Positions 1-7,478 of a stretch of 11,094 nt of DNA are shown here, in pieces. This DNA is from an uncultured Prevotella sp. (GTDB lineage: Bacteria; Bacteroidota; Bacteroidia; Bacteroidales; Bacteroidaceae), in NCBI GenBank assembly GCA_937895845.1, contig CALBLK010000033.1, positions 1 to 11,094 of the forward strand, read 5' to 3'. The translations under genes were made by a program, and so were the position numbers. Position 1 is the stretch's first letter. Each line of letters opens with the position of its first letter. The notes beneath the pieces were generated by a model. The model had not been told where the DNA came from. It was given only the letters and a program-made list of their open reading frames with translations, and did not search any database.

Positions 1-7
1 TTTAGAC

Positions 8-2755
8 TTACGAGAATCTATGCTTAATCCACACGCTTTTGCAGGTGATCCCAAAGAACTCCTTTCCCAGCGCCTCGTGCCTGTAATGGTTGAAAAGGCC
101 GACCGCGCTGTCCGTGTCCATGAGCTTCTGCTCCATCAGCACCCGCGGCTTGTGGTACTCCGTATAGTAGCTGTCCACGTAAATCTGCTCGGGCTTCGCG
201 CTGGCGCCCGCGTTTCGGTCGTATATCTCTAACACCCCGAGGCCTGTGCTGATATTAAGCGGAGTGGACATATTCACTGAATTGCGGACGCCGAGCTCCT
301 TGCACTCGGCGGCGGTCAGCGCTGAGTTAATCTTAAACTCCAAGTCGTCCTTCTTGTTCACAAACTTCTCCTTGGTGTCGCTCATATACACTATGTCATT
401 GCCGTCATTGCCGTCATTGACAAGCCCGTTGTCACTGTAGACTTTCACCTCAAACGACTTCAGCAGGATGCTGCTCAGGTGCGCCAGGAGTGGCACGGTC
501 GAGCTGCTCCATTTCGTATGCCTGAAGAATGTGGGGTGGCGGCGCGTGATATTGTCCCACAAGGCATTCACCGGCCCCAGTATCATAAACCTGACCCGCC
601 CGCTCACCTTGTCGCGTTTCCTTATCGGGATGGCTATGCCCTCGGCGTCGATGCCCAGCTTGTAGGAGAATGTCTTTTGCAAGTCATATTCCCGCCCTAT
701 AATCCGGTCGCCTATCTTAGGGTCAAAGCCGAGCGTGAACGACTGCTGGTAATATTCGTCGTCGCTCCCGCATTGCTCGCGCTCCTTGTAGGGCCTCCAG
801 ACAAAGTTCCTGTACGCCAGCTCGGGGTCGTCCGTGTATGGGATGGCGTTTCCGCTCTCGTCCTTGTCGCCCAGGTCGTTTCCGGGCGTCTTCTCCACCA
901 CGCATTTGTCACCGATAACCAGCATGCAGGCCAGGACGGCCACCTTGCTGATGGTGTCACTGCCGTCGCCCACCGCACTGTAATTGAAGCTATACCACTC
1001 GGGCCCCTCGCCGGTGTACGGGTACCAGCCGTTGTCCGTACCCCTGTCCCACGTCACGTCATCGGCCGGTGTCTCCGCTTTCCAGTACTGGCGCGTGTAA
1101 TAGCGCCCGTCGCCGTTTGTCCGGCTCGGCTCGGTCTTGTGCCACACATATATCTTGCCGTCTTGTTCTTTGTCTTTGCTCGCGGGGGCTATCCATCCCT
1201 TGTCATGCAGGGTGGAATAGGGGTAGGTCATCCACATTTTCGGGTTCAGTATCACTTTGCCCGAGAATACGATGTAGTTGGTGGTCTCATCGTCTGCCGG
1301 CGAGAAGACGCCCCCCGCGCTGTTGCCGTTATAGACGGCGCAGGGCATGTGCTTCTGTATTTCCGCCGAGGAGGGGTAGGTCTTGCTCTCGTCGTTATTT
1401 TCGTTGCCATTCACTGTTACCACCAGATAGTTGGTCATGCTCACTTTTGAAATCGGGCTGTTGTCACTGTTTGCCGTGTGCTTCTTCACACTGCCCACCG
1501 CCATTATGCAGGCCCCGAGGTTCCCCCCGAGCCAGTCCGGCAATTTGTTCTGCCACGTGCCGTCATTGCAGAAGAAGTCAAGGATGTCCGTCGCCTCGTG
1601 TTCTCCCATCGGAAAAGTCCACTGCCTGTTACGCATCACCTGTATGTACCAGTCTGTAATCGCCCCGCCGCCGTATGTGGTATTCCGGTCATGGGTCATG
1701 TCATAGAAAGCATCGTAGGCGCTCCAGCCCTCCCCGTCGCACGAATACTCGGTCATGTACTTCTGCTTGCCGGTGTAGGGGCTGTCCAGCAGGTCGCCGT
1801 CCAGCGGGTTCTCTACCAGGCTGTCAATGGCCTCTACATTCGCGGTCAGCTGGAGCTGGTTGTAAACGTCGCCAATGCTTATCTCGGTGTCGCAGTCCGC
1901 CACATTTTCAAGTGATATGGTCACCGTAGCCCGGTCTGTTTGCCGGTCTGCTTGCAAGAGGCCATACCGCTCGAGGTCCTGCCAGATGATGCGGCTTGTG
2001 CTTGCCTTGACCGTCTCCCAAGAAAAGATGTAAAAGTCAAGGCCGTCCTGCACGATGTGCAGGTTCAGGTATTTCAGAAGCTCCTCCAGCACCTCGTCCT
2101 GCTGCCAAACATCACTCTCGTCGCTTCCCAGAAACAGCAGCTCGGAAATGGAGAGCTGCCTGAATATCCGGTAGCGGTTCGCAGTCTGCGCGTCAACGGC
2201 CTTGCTGCCGTCATACCAGAACCTGACCGCGCCGGACCCCTTGATGTTTATCCCCGCGGTCACACCTTTCAGCATCTCCAGGGCAATGTCGTAGAAACTG
2301 CGCTGCTCCGCATCTGCCTTGACAGCGGCGTAGAGGACACCCAGCGAGCCAACCTCCTTGTACTTGGAATATTGCAGGGCGCTGAGCGCGTCAATGCAGT
2401 TCAGCTCCAGCTCGTCCCAGCGCTCGTTATATGGCTGCGAAAGGGTCTGCGGCTCTATGAAGCCGGCAAAGACACACTGGGGACCCTTGTATATGTTCAC
2501 CACCGCGTCACGGCATGAAGTGCTGAACAGGCCCGCAATCAGATTGCCGCAAAGCAAGCGCACCTTTGCCGACTGCCTCAGAAGCACGTCGAAAGTGTCG
2601 TTCACCTCGCAGGTAATCTCCGCGGGGTCCCCGGCAAAGAATACATCGGCCTCCTCTGTGCCTATCTCCAAAGACTGCGCGCGGTCATTCCCGGTAACGA
2701 TATAAACCGTCACCGTGTCGCCCCGCTGGTTCATGAAACTGCCGTGTATGTACAT
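8..2755 (-). CDS. Distal tail / baseplate hub-like phage tail protein, 915 aa
   Basis: This large gene directly follows the tape measure, the position where siphoviruses encode the distal tail protein or the tail hub. The N-terminal ~130 residues are beta-rich and contain FAGFIEPQTLSQPY (residues 96-109) and ELELNCIDALSALQYSKY (115-132), a signature I associate with large tail proteins in Bacteroidales prophages. The middle (about 330-620) is rich in Trp, Tyr, Gly and Asp, like receptor-facing or carbohydrate-binding tail modules, but no named domain is recognised. There is no signal peptide or membrane segment. The start at 2755 is preferred because MYIHGSF opens the conserved N-terminal strand; an internal Met at residue 8 is possible. 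It begins 20 bp after the tape measure stop and ends in TAA at 8-10. A 9-bp repeat encodes NDGNDGND near residue 781. Tail-tip location is well supported; the exact role (Dit, hub or a fusion) is inference. Confidence 0.75.
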   Translation of the reverse strand: MYIHGSFMNQRGDTVTVYIVTGNDRAQSLEIGTEEADVFFAGDPAEITCEVNDTFDVLLRQSAKVRLLCGNLIAGLFSTSCRDAVVNIYKGPQCVFAGFIEPQTLSQPYNERWDELELNCIDALSALQYSKYKEVGSLGVLYAAVKADAEQRSFYDIALEMLKGVTAGINIKGSGAVRFWYDGSKAVDAQTANRYRIFRQLSISELLFLGSDESDVWQQDEVLEELLKYLNLHIVQDGLDFYIFSWETVKASTSRIIWQDLERYGLLQADRQTDRATVTISLENVADCDTEISIGDVYNQLQLTANVEAIDSLVENPLDGDLLDSPYTGKQKYMTEYSCDGEGWSAYDAFYDMTHDRNTTYGGGAITDWYIQVMRNRQWTFPMGEHEATDILDFFCNDGTWQNKLPDWLGGNLGACIMAVGSVKKHTANSDNSPISKVSMTNYLVVTVNGNENNDESKTYPSSAEIQKHMPCAVYNGNSAGGVFSPADDETTNYIVFSGKVILNPKMWMTYPYSTLHDKGWIAPASKDKEQDGKIYVWHKTEPSRTNGDGRYYTRQYWKAETPADDVTWDRGTDNGWYPYTGEGPEWYSFNYSAVGDGSDTISKVAVLACMLVIGDKCVVEKTPGNDLGDKDESGNAIPYTDDPELAYRNFVWRPYKEREQCGSDDEYYQQSFTLGFDPKIGDRIIGREYDLQKTFSYKLGIDAEGIAIPIRKRDKVSGRVRFMILGPVNALWDNITRRHPTFFRHTKWSSSTVPLLAHLSSILLKSFEVKVYSDNGLVNDGNDGNDIVYMSDTKEKFVNKKDDLEFKINSALTAAECKELGVRNSVNMSTPLNISTGLGVLEIYDRNAGASAKPEQIYVDSYYTEYHKPRVLMEQKLMDTDSAVGLFNHYRHEALGKEFFGITCKSVWIKHRFS
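395..419 (-). repeat. In-frame 9-bp tandem microrepeat in the tail protein gene
   Basis: The 9-bp unit gtcattgcc occurs at 395-403 and 404-412, with a partial third copy at 413-419. It encodes the Asn-Asp-Gly run around residues 781-788 of the 915-residue tail protein. Because the unit is a multiple of three, copy-number change would lengthen or shorten a flexible Asp/Asn/Gly loop without breaking the frame. Confidence 0.7.
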
Positions 2756-2775
2756 GCCAAATGCCGTCTTATGGG

Positions 2776-5700
2776 TTATACAACATTATAATCTCTTCCG
2801 CTCTTCCGCGCCACCCGCTTCTCGTTTGCGATTACCTCTATCATTTTGCGCGCGTTGAGGCTCATGTGGAGTTCGACCACGGGGGCCGCCGGGCCGTCAC
2901 CGTGCGTTATGTCCTGTATCGTGACAGACGGGGGGTGCCGCTCTGTGAACGTGGGGGGCCTGAACTTGCCGTCTATCATGCCAAAAAGCCGGGCTTGCTG
3001 GGACTTGTTAAGTATCATCTCCCCGCTGTTCACGCGTGCGAACTTCTTGTCGCCCGATGTCGAGGCGCCGCCGACGATGCCGCCTGTGGCAAAGCCCGAA
3101 ACCGCCGCGAGCGCGGCTATAACCGCCGCCACTCCTGCCGCAATAGCCGCTATGTTAAGGGGGAACGGCAACTTTGCGCCGCTCGCGGTGGCGTTGGCTA
3201 CCGCCTCGCCGCTCTTGGCGGCTGTGTTGGTGGTCGCTGCCGCCGCCTCTTCCGCCGTTGCCGCCGCGTCTGTTGCCGCTGCCGCTGCATGGGAGGATGT
3301 TGCTGCGGTAAGCATATCAAATAACGCCACAATGCCTCGCATACCCTCGGCAATGGATATGAAGCCGTTGATGATGCCCGAAACCCGCTGCCAGGCGTTG
3401 CCGTTGCCTTCCAGTGCGTCGGTGATGCCTTGGACACCGCTGCCCACGCCTTGGATGTGTCCCCAATTTTCCTTGACCTCACCGAAAGCCTTGTCAAAAG
3501 CCCCCGTCTCGACCTCCAGCTTCAGTGGCTTGAGGTTGCCGCCCAACTTGGCAATCTGCTCGTTCAGCTCGTTGACTTGCCGCTCTGCCTCGTCCTTTCC
3601 GATGATTCCTATCTCGTAGTCGCGCCGTATGCTGTCGGCCTTGCTCTGGGCGTTGGCATAGCTCTGCCGCGCGTCTTCCACACTGCCGGGAGCGATATAT
3701 GCCGGCTCGGCCTTTGCCTCTATGGTGACTTTGCCCCTCGTGGCGTCGTCTATCTGTCGCTGTATGTCGCTAACCTTGGCGCAGGCTTTCACCTTTGCCT
3801 CAATCGTGGTTGCTTGCTCAAATTCCTGCTGTGCGTCCCTTAGCTGTTCTTGCAGTTTCTCGGCGGGGGTCTTGAAGTGTACTTCTATTGGCTTCAGCCC
3901 CAAATCCCTGAGCTGCCCGTTCAGCTCGTTGACTTGCCGCTCTGCCTCGTCCTTTCCGATGATTCCTATCTCGAAGTCGGTCTGTATGCGGCTTGCCTTG
4001 CTCTGGGCGTTGGCATGGCTCTGCCGCTTGTCGGCAGAGCTGCCCGGTGCGATATAGCCGGGCTCTGCGTCCGCTTCAATGGTGAGCTTTCCCTTTGTGG
4101 CTTCGTCTATCTGTGCCTGTATGTCCCTTGTCTTCGCCTCGGCTTGCACCCTCGCGTCGATGGTCACGGCGTTGTCCATTTCCTTTTGGGCCGCCGACAG
4201 CTGCGCCCGCAGCTCCTCCACGCGGGTCTTCGGCGTGTCATTCTTATTATCCGCACCGTGCTTGGCGGTAGTCTTTGGCACTGTTGTCTTGGCTGGCGTG
4301 GCCGGGGCTGTCTTACTGTAACCGTCATACCGCTTGTATGTGGTCTTGGCATTCCGCCCCACCAGAGCAGCCATTTGTTTTCTGACGGCTTGCTCCTGCC
4401 GGTAAAGGTCAGCAACCTTGGCCCGGGCTTTCTCCAGGTCGCTTGACCCCTTGACCTCTTCATTGGCATACAGCGGAATTATCTTTCCGTCCCCCGCGTC
4501 TGTCTGGCCGATTGCAACCCGCCGGGTCTTGCGCTCTGTGCTGAACTTGCGCGTTCTGCCGTTCTCGTCATGGGTGAGGTCGTACCGCTTTTGCTGCAAG
4601 TCGGCGGCTTTGTTAGCCAAATCCCTGACGCGTATCTCGTTAATCATCTGATTGCAGTACGCCTTGGAATTGCCGACCAGCGCCGTGTACCACTGCGCAA
4701 CGGTGGAGTAATAGCCCATGGACTCGCCATAGGTGCGGTTCATTTCTGAGACAAGTTTTCTCTCATCCTCCTTGCTGCCCTTAAATGCCTTTAGCTTGGC
4801 AAGGTTAATGTCCATTGCCGCCGAAACCTCTGCTACCTGCCGCGCCTCCCGCTGCCTGGCCGCCAGTGCGGCCTCTTCCTCGTCGGTGAGTTGTCTGGTA
4901 CTGCCCTTGGCCTTATCCGAGGAAGCGGCCAAATATGAAATGGCTTCTGTCAATGCCCAGACTGCAATGCCCACACCGGTGGATATTAGCAAGCCCTGTA
5001 TGGCGAGTTTCAGCGTGGCCGCGCTCACCGCCGCGCCGCGAAATGTGGCCGACATCACTTGCGCCAGGGCGTTCATGCGCGCCGATGTGGCATTCCATAC
5101 AAGCGATACGGCATTAGTTGCCGCAATTCGTGTTTTGGTAACCAACTGTATTTCCGCAAGATTTTTCAGCCCCCCAACTAAAGCGGTAACAGCAATAAGA
5201 CTGTTTCCTACCTGTGCCGTGATATTGAGATACGGCATAATTCCGCCCATTGCGGATACTATACTGTCGGTAAATCCGCCTATCTTGTTTTTGAGCATCT
5301 GGAATCTTGCGGCCCCGCTGTTGCTCATGGTGGCAAAAGCCTCGTCTATTGTCCCCGCGCTGCCTTTCATGGCCTCCGCGTTCTCATTGAACTTGGCTGA
5401 AAGCTGCCCGGTCAGAGGTCCCAATGCCCTGAGGCTCTCGGCACTTCCGAAAAGTTTGCCGTAAATCTCTTGCTCCAGCATACCGCTCTTGCTCGCGTAT
5501 GCCTTTACGTTCTTGTCTAAGTCGGCGAGGAAATTGCGCATACCGCCCGCGGCCTTGATGGCCGCCGCGTCAAACTCTATGCCCATCTGCTGCGCCATCT
5601 TGGCGGCCTCGCCCGACGGCTTCACAAGGGCGGTAAAGACCGCGGCCAGCTGTGTGGAGACCTCGGAGGTGTTTCCGCTCACTCCCGTGAGCGTCGCAAA

Positions 5701-6363
5701 GGTCGCCAGGAGTTCATCAATGCTCACGCCCAGGGTGGCGGCGTTACCCGTCACTCTCGGCAAAGCCTGCGCAAGCTGCTCGAACGAGGTTACGCCGTTT
5801 TTGGCCGTGAGCTGTATTTTGTCCTGCACATCGCACGCCGCATCCCACGACAAGCCGTAGTTCTTGATGATGGTGGAGGTTACCTTTACCACCTCACCCA
5901 AATCAGCGATACCGCCGACGGATGCCTTTGCTGACTTCTGTAAATAGGTTAACCAGTTGTCTTCAGGCACACCGTTACTGATTACTTGATACAAGCCGTT
6001 GGCAAGTTCCTCGCGTGCCATTGGTATTGTCTCCGCCAGCTCTGCCACACTGTCCTTAAGTTTGGCAAAGTCTCCGCCGCTCTTGCCGGCCATCGTGTTA
6101 GCTGCGTTCATGGCCGCACTGAAGCTTCGGCTCTCCTCGGTCACGCTGTTAAGCGTCCCCGCCAGCTGCGCTACCGTGGCTTGCACGGTTTTTAACGTCT
6201 CAATCGATTGGTTAAACGTAATGAGCGAATCACGAAAGCGCGTGGCTCTGTCCTTGGCGGCTTCGAGATTAGCCCTTAGCTCCGCCACCGATGTGGTGGC
6301 GGTAACGAGCTGCTCTTTGCCGTCAACAAGCAATTTAACGTTAAACTTTATTTCTTTTGCCAT
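2776..6363 (-). CDS. Phage tail tape measure protein, 1195 aa
   Basis: The protein sets tail length and occupies the tail lumen before DNA ejection. Residues 1-80 are a charged helical region. Residues ~85-390 match the TIGR01760/PhageMin_Tail core: a run with LANGLYQVISNG (120-131), then GLSWDAACDV (170-179), ATLGVSIDELLATFATLTG (209-227) and STQLAAVF (236-243). Hydrophobic segments follow at ~385-400 and ~450-480. Residues ~490-710 are helical and Lys/Arg/Thr-rich. A tandem 119-residue repeat spans ~712-949. The C-terminal part has an Ala/Thr-rich stretch (1025-1062), a hydrophobic segment (1070-1092) and the usual tape measure ending FATGGIVGG...VNSGEMILN (1091-1119). The ATG at 6361-6363 is followed by MAKEIKFNVKLLVDGKE and is the clear start. 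It lies downstream of the chaperone pair as in most siphoviruses, but here a plus-strand gene is inserted between them. Function is certain; domain limits are by eye. Confidence 0.96.
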   Translation of the reverse strand: MAKEIKFNVKLLVDGKEQLVTATTSVAELRANLEAAKDRATRFRDSLITFNQSIETLKTVQATVAQLAGTLNSVTEESRSFSAAMNAANTMAGKSGGDFAKLKDSVAELAETIPMAREELANGLYQVISNGVPEDNWLTYLQKSAKASVGGIADLGEVVKVTSTIIKNYGLSWDAACDVQDKIQLTAKNGVTSFEQLAQALPRVTGNAATLGVSIDELLATFATLTGVSGNTSEVSTQLAAVFTALVKPSGEAAKMAQQMGIEFDAAAIKAAGGMRNFLADLDKNVKAYASKSGMLEQEIYGKLFGSAESLRALGPLTGQLSAKFNENAEAMKGSAGTIDEAFATMSNSGAARFQMLKNKIGGFTDSIVSAMGGIMPYLNITAQVGNSLIAVTALVGGLKNLAEIQLVTKTRIAATNAVSLVWNATSARMNALAQVMSATFRGAAVSAATLKLAIQGLLISTGVGIAVWALTEAISYLAASSDKAKGSTRQLTDEEEAALAARQREARQVAEVSAAMDINLAKLKAFKGSKEDERKLVSEMNRTYGESMGYYSTVAQWYTALVGNSKAYCNQMINEIRVRDLANKAADLQQKRYDLTHDENGRTRKFSTERKTRRVAIGQTDAGDGKIIPLYANEEVKGSSDLEKARAKVADLYRQEQAVRKQMAALVGRNAKTTYKRYDGYSKTAPATPAKTTVPKTTAKHGADNKNDTPKTRVEELRAQLSAAQKEMDNAVTIDARVQAEAKTRDIQAQIDEATKGKLTIEADAEPGYIAPGSSADKRQSHANAQSKASRIQTDFEIGIIGKDEAERQVNELNGQLRDLGLKPIEVHFKTPAEKLQEQLRDAQQEFEQATTIEAKVKACAKVSDIQRQIDDATRGKVTIEAKAEPAYIAPGSVEDARQSYANAQSKADSIRRDYEIGIIGKDEAERQVNELNEQIAKLGGNLKPLKLEVETGAFDKAFGEVKENWGHIQGVGSGVQGITDALEGNGNAWQRVSGIINGFISIAEGMRGIVALFDMLTAATSSHAAAAATDAAATAEEAAAATTNTAAKSGEAVANATASGAKLPFPLNIAAIAAGVAAVIAALAAVSGFATGGIVGGASTSGDKKFARVNSGEMILNKSQQARLFGMIDGKFRPPTFTERHPPSVTIQDITHGDGPAAPVVELHMSLNARKMIEVIANEKRVARKSGRDYNVV
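3561..3616 (-). repeat. 56-bp perfect direct repeat, copy 2 (tape measure repeat unit 2)
   Basis: This stretch is identical base for base to 3918-3973, with an offset of 357 bp (119 codons). It encodes EIGIIGKDEAERQVNELNE at about residues 917-935 of the tape measure protein. It is the best-conserved part of a 119-residue tandem duplication whose flanks have diverged. Confidence 0.92.
3918..3973 (-). repeat. 56-bp perfect direct repeat, copy 1 (tape measure repeat unit 1)
   Basis: This is the partner of 3561-3616. It encodes EIGIIGKDEAERQVNELN at about residues 798-815. The enclosing protein repeat runs roughly 712-830 (unit 1) and 831-949 (unit 2). Shared landmarks are TIDARVQAEAK/TIEAKVKACAK, IQAQIDEATKGK/IQRQIDDATRGK, IEADAEPGYIAPGS/IEAKAEPAYIAPGS and ANAQSKA. 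Confidence 0.92.
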
Positions 6364-6402
6364 ATTTTCAGCACGTGGGTGGCGAAATAATCAATTTTTG
6401 CG

Positions 6403-6410
6403 TACCTTTG
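6403..6410 (+). promoter_or_regulatory. Bacteroidota -7 promoter element (TACCTTTG)
   Basis: TACCTTTG matches the Bacteroidota primary-sigma -7 consensus TAnnTTTG exactly and lies 26 bp before the ATG of the plus-strand gene at 6437, leaving a leader of about 20 nt. No clear TTTG -33 element is seen at the usual distance; the TTTTTG at 6395-6400 is too close. No Shine-Dalgarno sequence precedes the ATG, as is usual in this phylum. Confidence 0.65.
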
Positions 6411-6436
6411 GGGCACAGACCATTATATCAAGCGTT

Positions 6437-6781
6437 ATGGATAAAGACCGCCAGAGCACTAACAGCGCCGTAGAAGCCGCTGACGACAATGAGGTTAAGA
6501 AGCCTGAACACGTAATTAAAGCCGAAGTCAGCATTGAGGTAACAGGCGAGGACGAACCGACGAAGTACGACAAACGCCGTGACCGTTGGGCGGTCGTTGC
6601 CGCGTGTTCCCTGGTTGTCCTTGTCCTCTCCACAATATCTTTCTTCATAGAAATGAACGGAATTTCTTTTTGGCTTGTTGTCATAAGTGTTGCTGTGAGT
6701 GGCTATTCTCTTGCCCATGTCGGGCATATTGACCCCGATGAGCCAACAGGCCCGACGCCCTGGTACTACGGAGGGCTTTAG
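6437..6781 (+). CDS. Small two-helix membrane protein, probable phage moron
   Basis: This 114-residue protein is the only clear gene on the plus strand. Residues 1-45 are hydrophilic and acidic, followed by KYDKRRDR (43-50), a positive patch that predicts a cytoplasmic N-terminus. Helix 1 spans ~51-71 (WAVVAACSLVVLVLSTISFF) and helix 2 ~77-95, joined by the short loop IEMNG. The tail ends HIDPDEPTGPTPWYYGGL, probably cytoplasmic. There is no signal peptidase site, so it should be a hairpin inner-membrane protein. It has its own -7 element and sits inside the late operon in the opposite direction, with a visibly lower G+C than its flanks. Its TAG stop (6779-6781) overlaps the stop of the convergent chaperone gene. 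No family is recognised. Small two-helix phage membrane proteins such as T4 Imm act in superinfection exclusion, but that role here is only inference. Confidence 0.75.
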   Translation: MDKDRQSTNSAVEAADDNEVKKPEHVIKAEVSIEVTGEDEPTKYDKRRDRWAVVAACSLVVLVLSTISFFIEMNGISFWLVVISVAVSGYSLAHVGHIDPDEPTGPTPWYYGGL

Positions 6782-7116
6782 CCGTTTTCCGCCTTTTTCG
6801 ACATTTCCTCAAACCTCCGCAAGGCCTCTTCCTTACTGACGTGCTCGGCCTCTGCCTTGCGCATCGGCCTGCTTCCCGCGTCCCATGGCAGCGGGCAGAT
6901 AGCGTGTATTGTCGCGCCTTTCTTGGAGTATGGCAGCACGCAGTGCGCCGCCACAAGGCGCGCACGCTCCCAGTTGTCCCGGTACTGCCATGCCCGCTCC
7001 TCGTCGTAGGCCTTGTATATGTGGCCAAACTCTCCCGGGGTGAGGCCGCAGAAGTCATCGTAGCTGAGCCCGATGCGTCCAACCGCCACGCCAAGCGACC
7101 CGAGAATGCCTAAATT
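6778..7116 (-). CDS. Tail assembly chaperone, T-domain extension (made by -1 frameshift)
   Basis: This frame encodes the second half of a gpG/gpGT-type tail chaperone, which in lambda recruits the tape measure and tube subunits. It is open from the slippery site at 7116 to TAA at 6778-6780 (112 codons). It carries IGLSYDDFCGLTPGEF, the [G-L-x-DF-x-x-LTPGEF] pattern typical of phage tail assembly chaperone C-domains, followed by a charged helical tail ending in KKAENG. A GTG at 7089 could start a shorter 103-residue product, but no ATG lies at the beginning of the conserved part. The frame is -1 relative to the upstream gene, exactly as needed for a fusion of about 219 residues (107 from G, 112 from here). 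Its end overlaps the stop of the convergent plus-strand gene. Confidence 0.85.
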   Translation of the reverse strand, partial: NLGILGSLGVAVGRIGLSYDDFCGLTPGEFGHIYKAYDEERAWQYRDNWERARLVAAHCVLPYSKKGATIHAICPLPWDAGSRPMRKAEAEHVSKEEALRRFEEMSKKAENG

Positions 7117-7124
7117 TTTTTTTC
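7110..7124 (-). other. Probable programmed -1 ribosomal frameshift site (A9 slippery run)
   Basis: On the coding strand the upstream chaperone ends GAA AAA AAA ATT TAG. The nine A (7115-7123) contain the heptamer A AAA AAA in the zero frame. Slipping back one base reads AAT TTA GGC ATT CTC and continues without a stop into the T-domain. The zero-frame stop is only two codons beyond the slip. GGAGGG lies two bases upstream (7126-7131). That is much closer than the usual stimulatory Shine-Dalgarno of dnaX-type -1 sites, so its effect is unclear. Confidence 0.8.
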
Positions 7125-7436
7125 ACCCTCCGTGTCCTCGGTGCCTGTCTCCTCCGCCGGCAGTTCGTCTGCCGTGTCATTCACGGCCTCCGTCCATTGG
7201 TTGAGGTCTTCGGGCGTGAGGCTGTCGGCAAAGTCCATCAGCCCCATGTCGAACTTGACGCCGTCTTTCTTACAGGCGGACGCCGTGCAGCAAAACAGGT
7301 AGGCGCACATGTCGGACAGGCTGTCGCCAATCTCGGTCACTTCCTTTCCTGTCTCTCTCTTAAAGCGAAGCATAGCCCCCATAGTTTGCCTACAGGGGTA
7401 TGCCTTGCCGTCAATCCGGATTTCAATCTTTGACAT
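7110..7436 (-). CDS. Tail assembly chaperone, G-like protein, 108 aa
   Basis: A short protein between the tail tube gene and the tape measure gene, the standard place of the gpG-type chaperone that coats the tape measure during tail assembly. The N-terminus reads IEIRIDGKAYPCRQTMGAMLRFKRETGKEV, with the -x-G-K-x-Y-...-T-x-G-x-x-x-x-F- pattern seen in these proteins; the C-terminal third is acidic and ends EDTEGEKKI. I chose the ATG at 7434-7436 (MSKIEIRID) over the Met eight codons upstream, because the upstream residues (MIAVVLLI) do not look like part of the domain. It starts 42 bp after the tube gene. Most ribosomes should end here; a minority should slip into the T frame, giving a fusion with a fixed stoichiometry. 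Confidence 0.85.
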   Translation of the reverse strand: MSKIEIRIDGKAYPCRQTMGAMLRFKRETGKEVTEIGDSLSDMCAYLFCCTASACKKDGVKFDMGLMDFADSLTPEDLNQWTEAVNDTADELPAEETGTEDTEGEKKI

Positions 7437-7478
7437 AATCAACAAAACAACTGCTATCAAACAAAATGGCCCGCGCCC

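Noticed and set aside
479..1450. A 323-codon open frame on the plus strand.
   Set aside because: It lies wholly inside the tail protein gene and mirrors its high third-position G+C. Its translation has no recognisable domain and a composition typical of an antisense shadow.
3160..3300. Low-complexity GCC/GCT-rich stretch suggesting a simple repeat.
   Set aside because: It encodes the Ala/Thr-rich segment (residues ~1022-1068) of the tape measure, and no exact repeat unit is present.
6419..6432. TTGATATAATGG on the minus strand before the tape measure resembles a sigma-70 -10 box (TATAAT).
   Set aside because: Bacteroidota use the TAnnTTTG -7 element instead, and no TTTG -33 partner is seen. 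A separate tape measure promoter is possible but not supported.
6681..7094. A 137-codon minus-strand frame overlapping the chaperone T-domain.
   Set aside because: Its translation is Arg/Ser/Thr-rich with no motif, while the neighbouring frame has the LTPGEF chaperone pattern and the correct -1 phase.
7115..7131. GGAGGG two bases before the slippery run could act like the prfB Shine-Dalgarno, which drives +1 shifting.
   Set aside because: The frame with the chaperone motif is -1, not +1, and the +1 direction would not join the two conserved domains.
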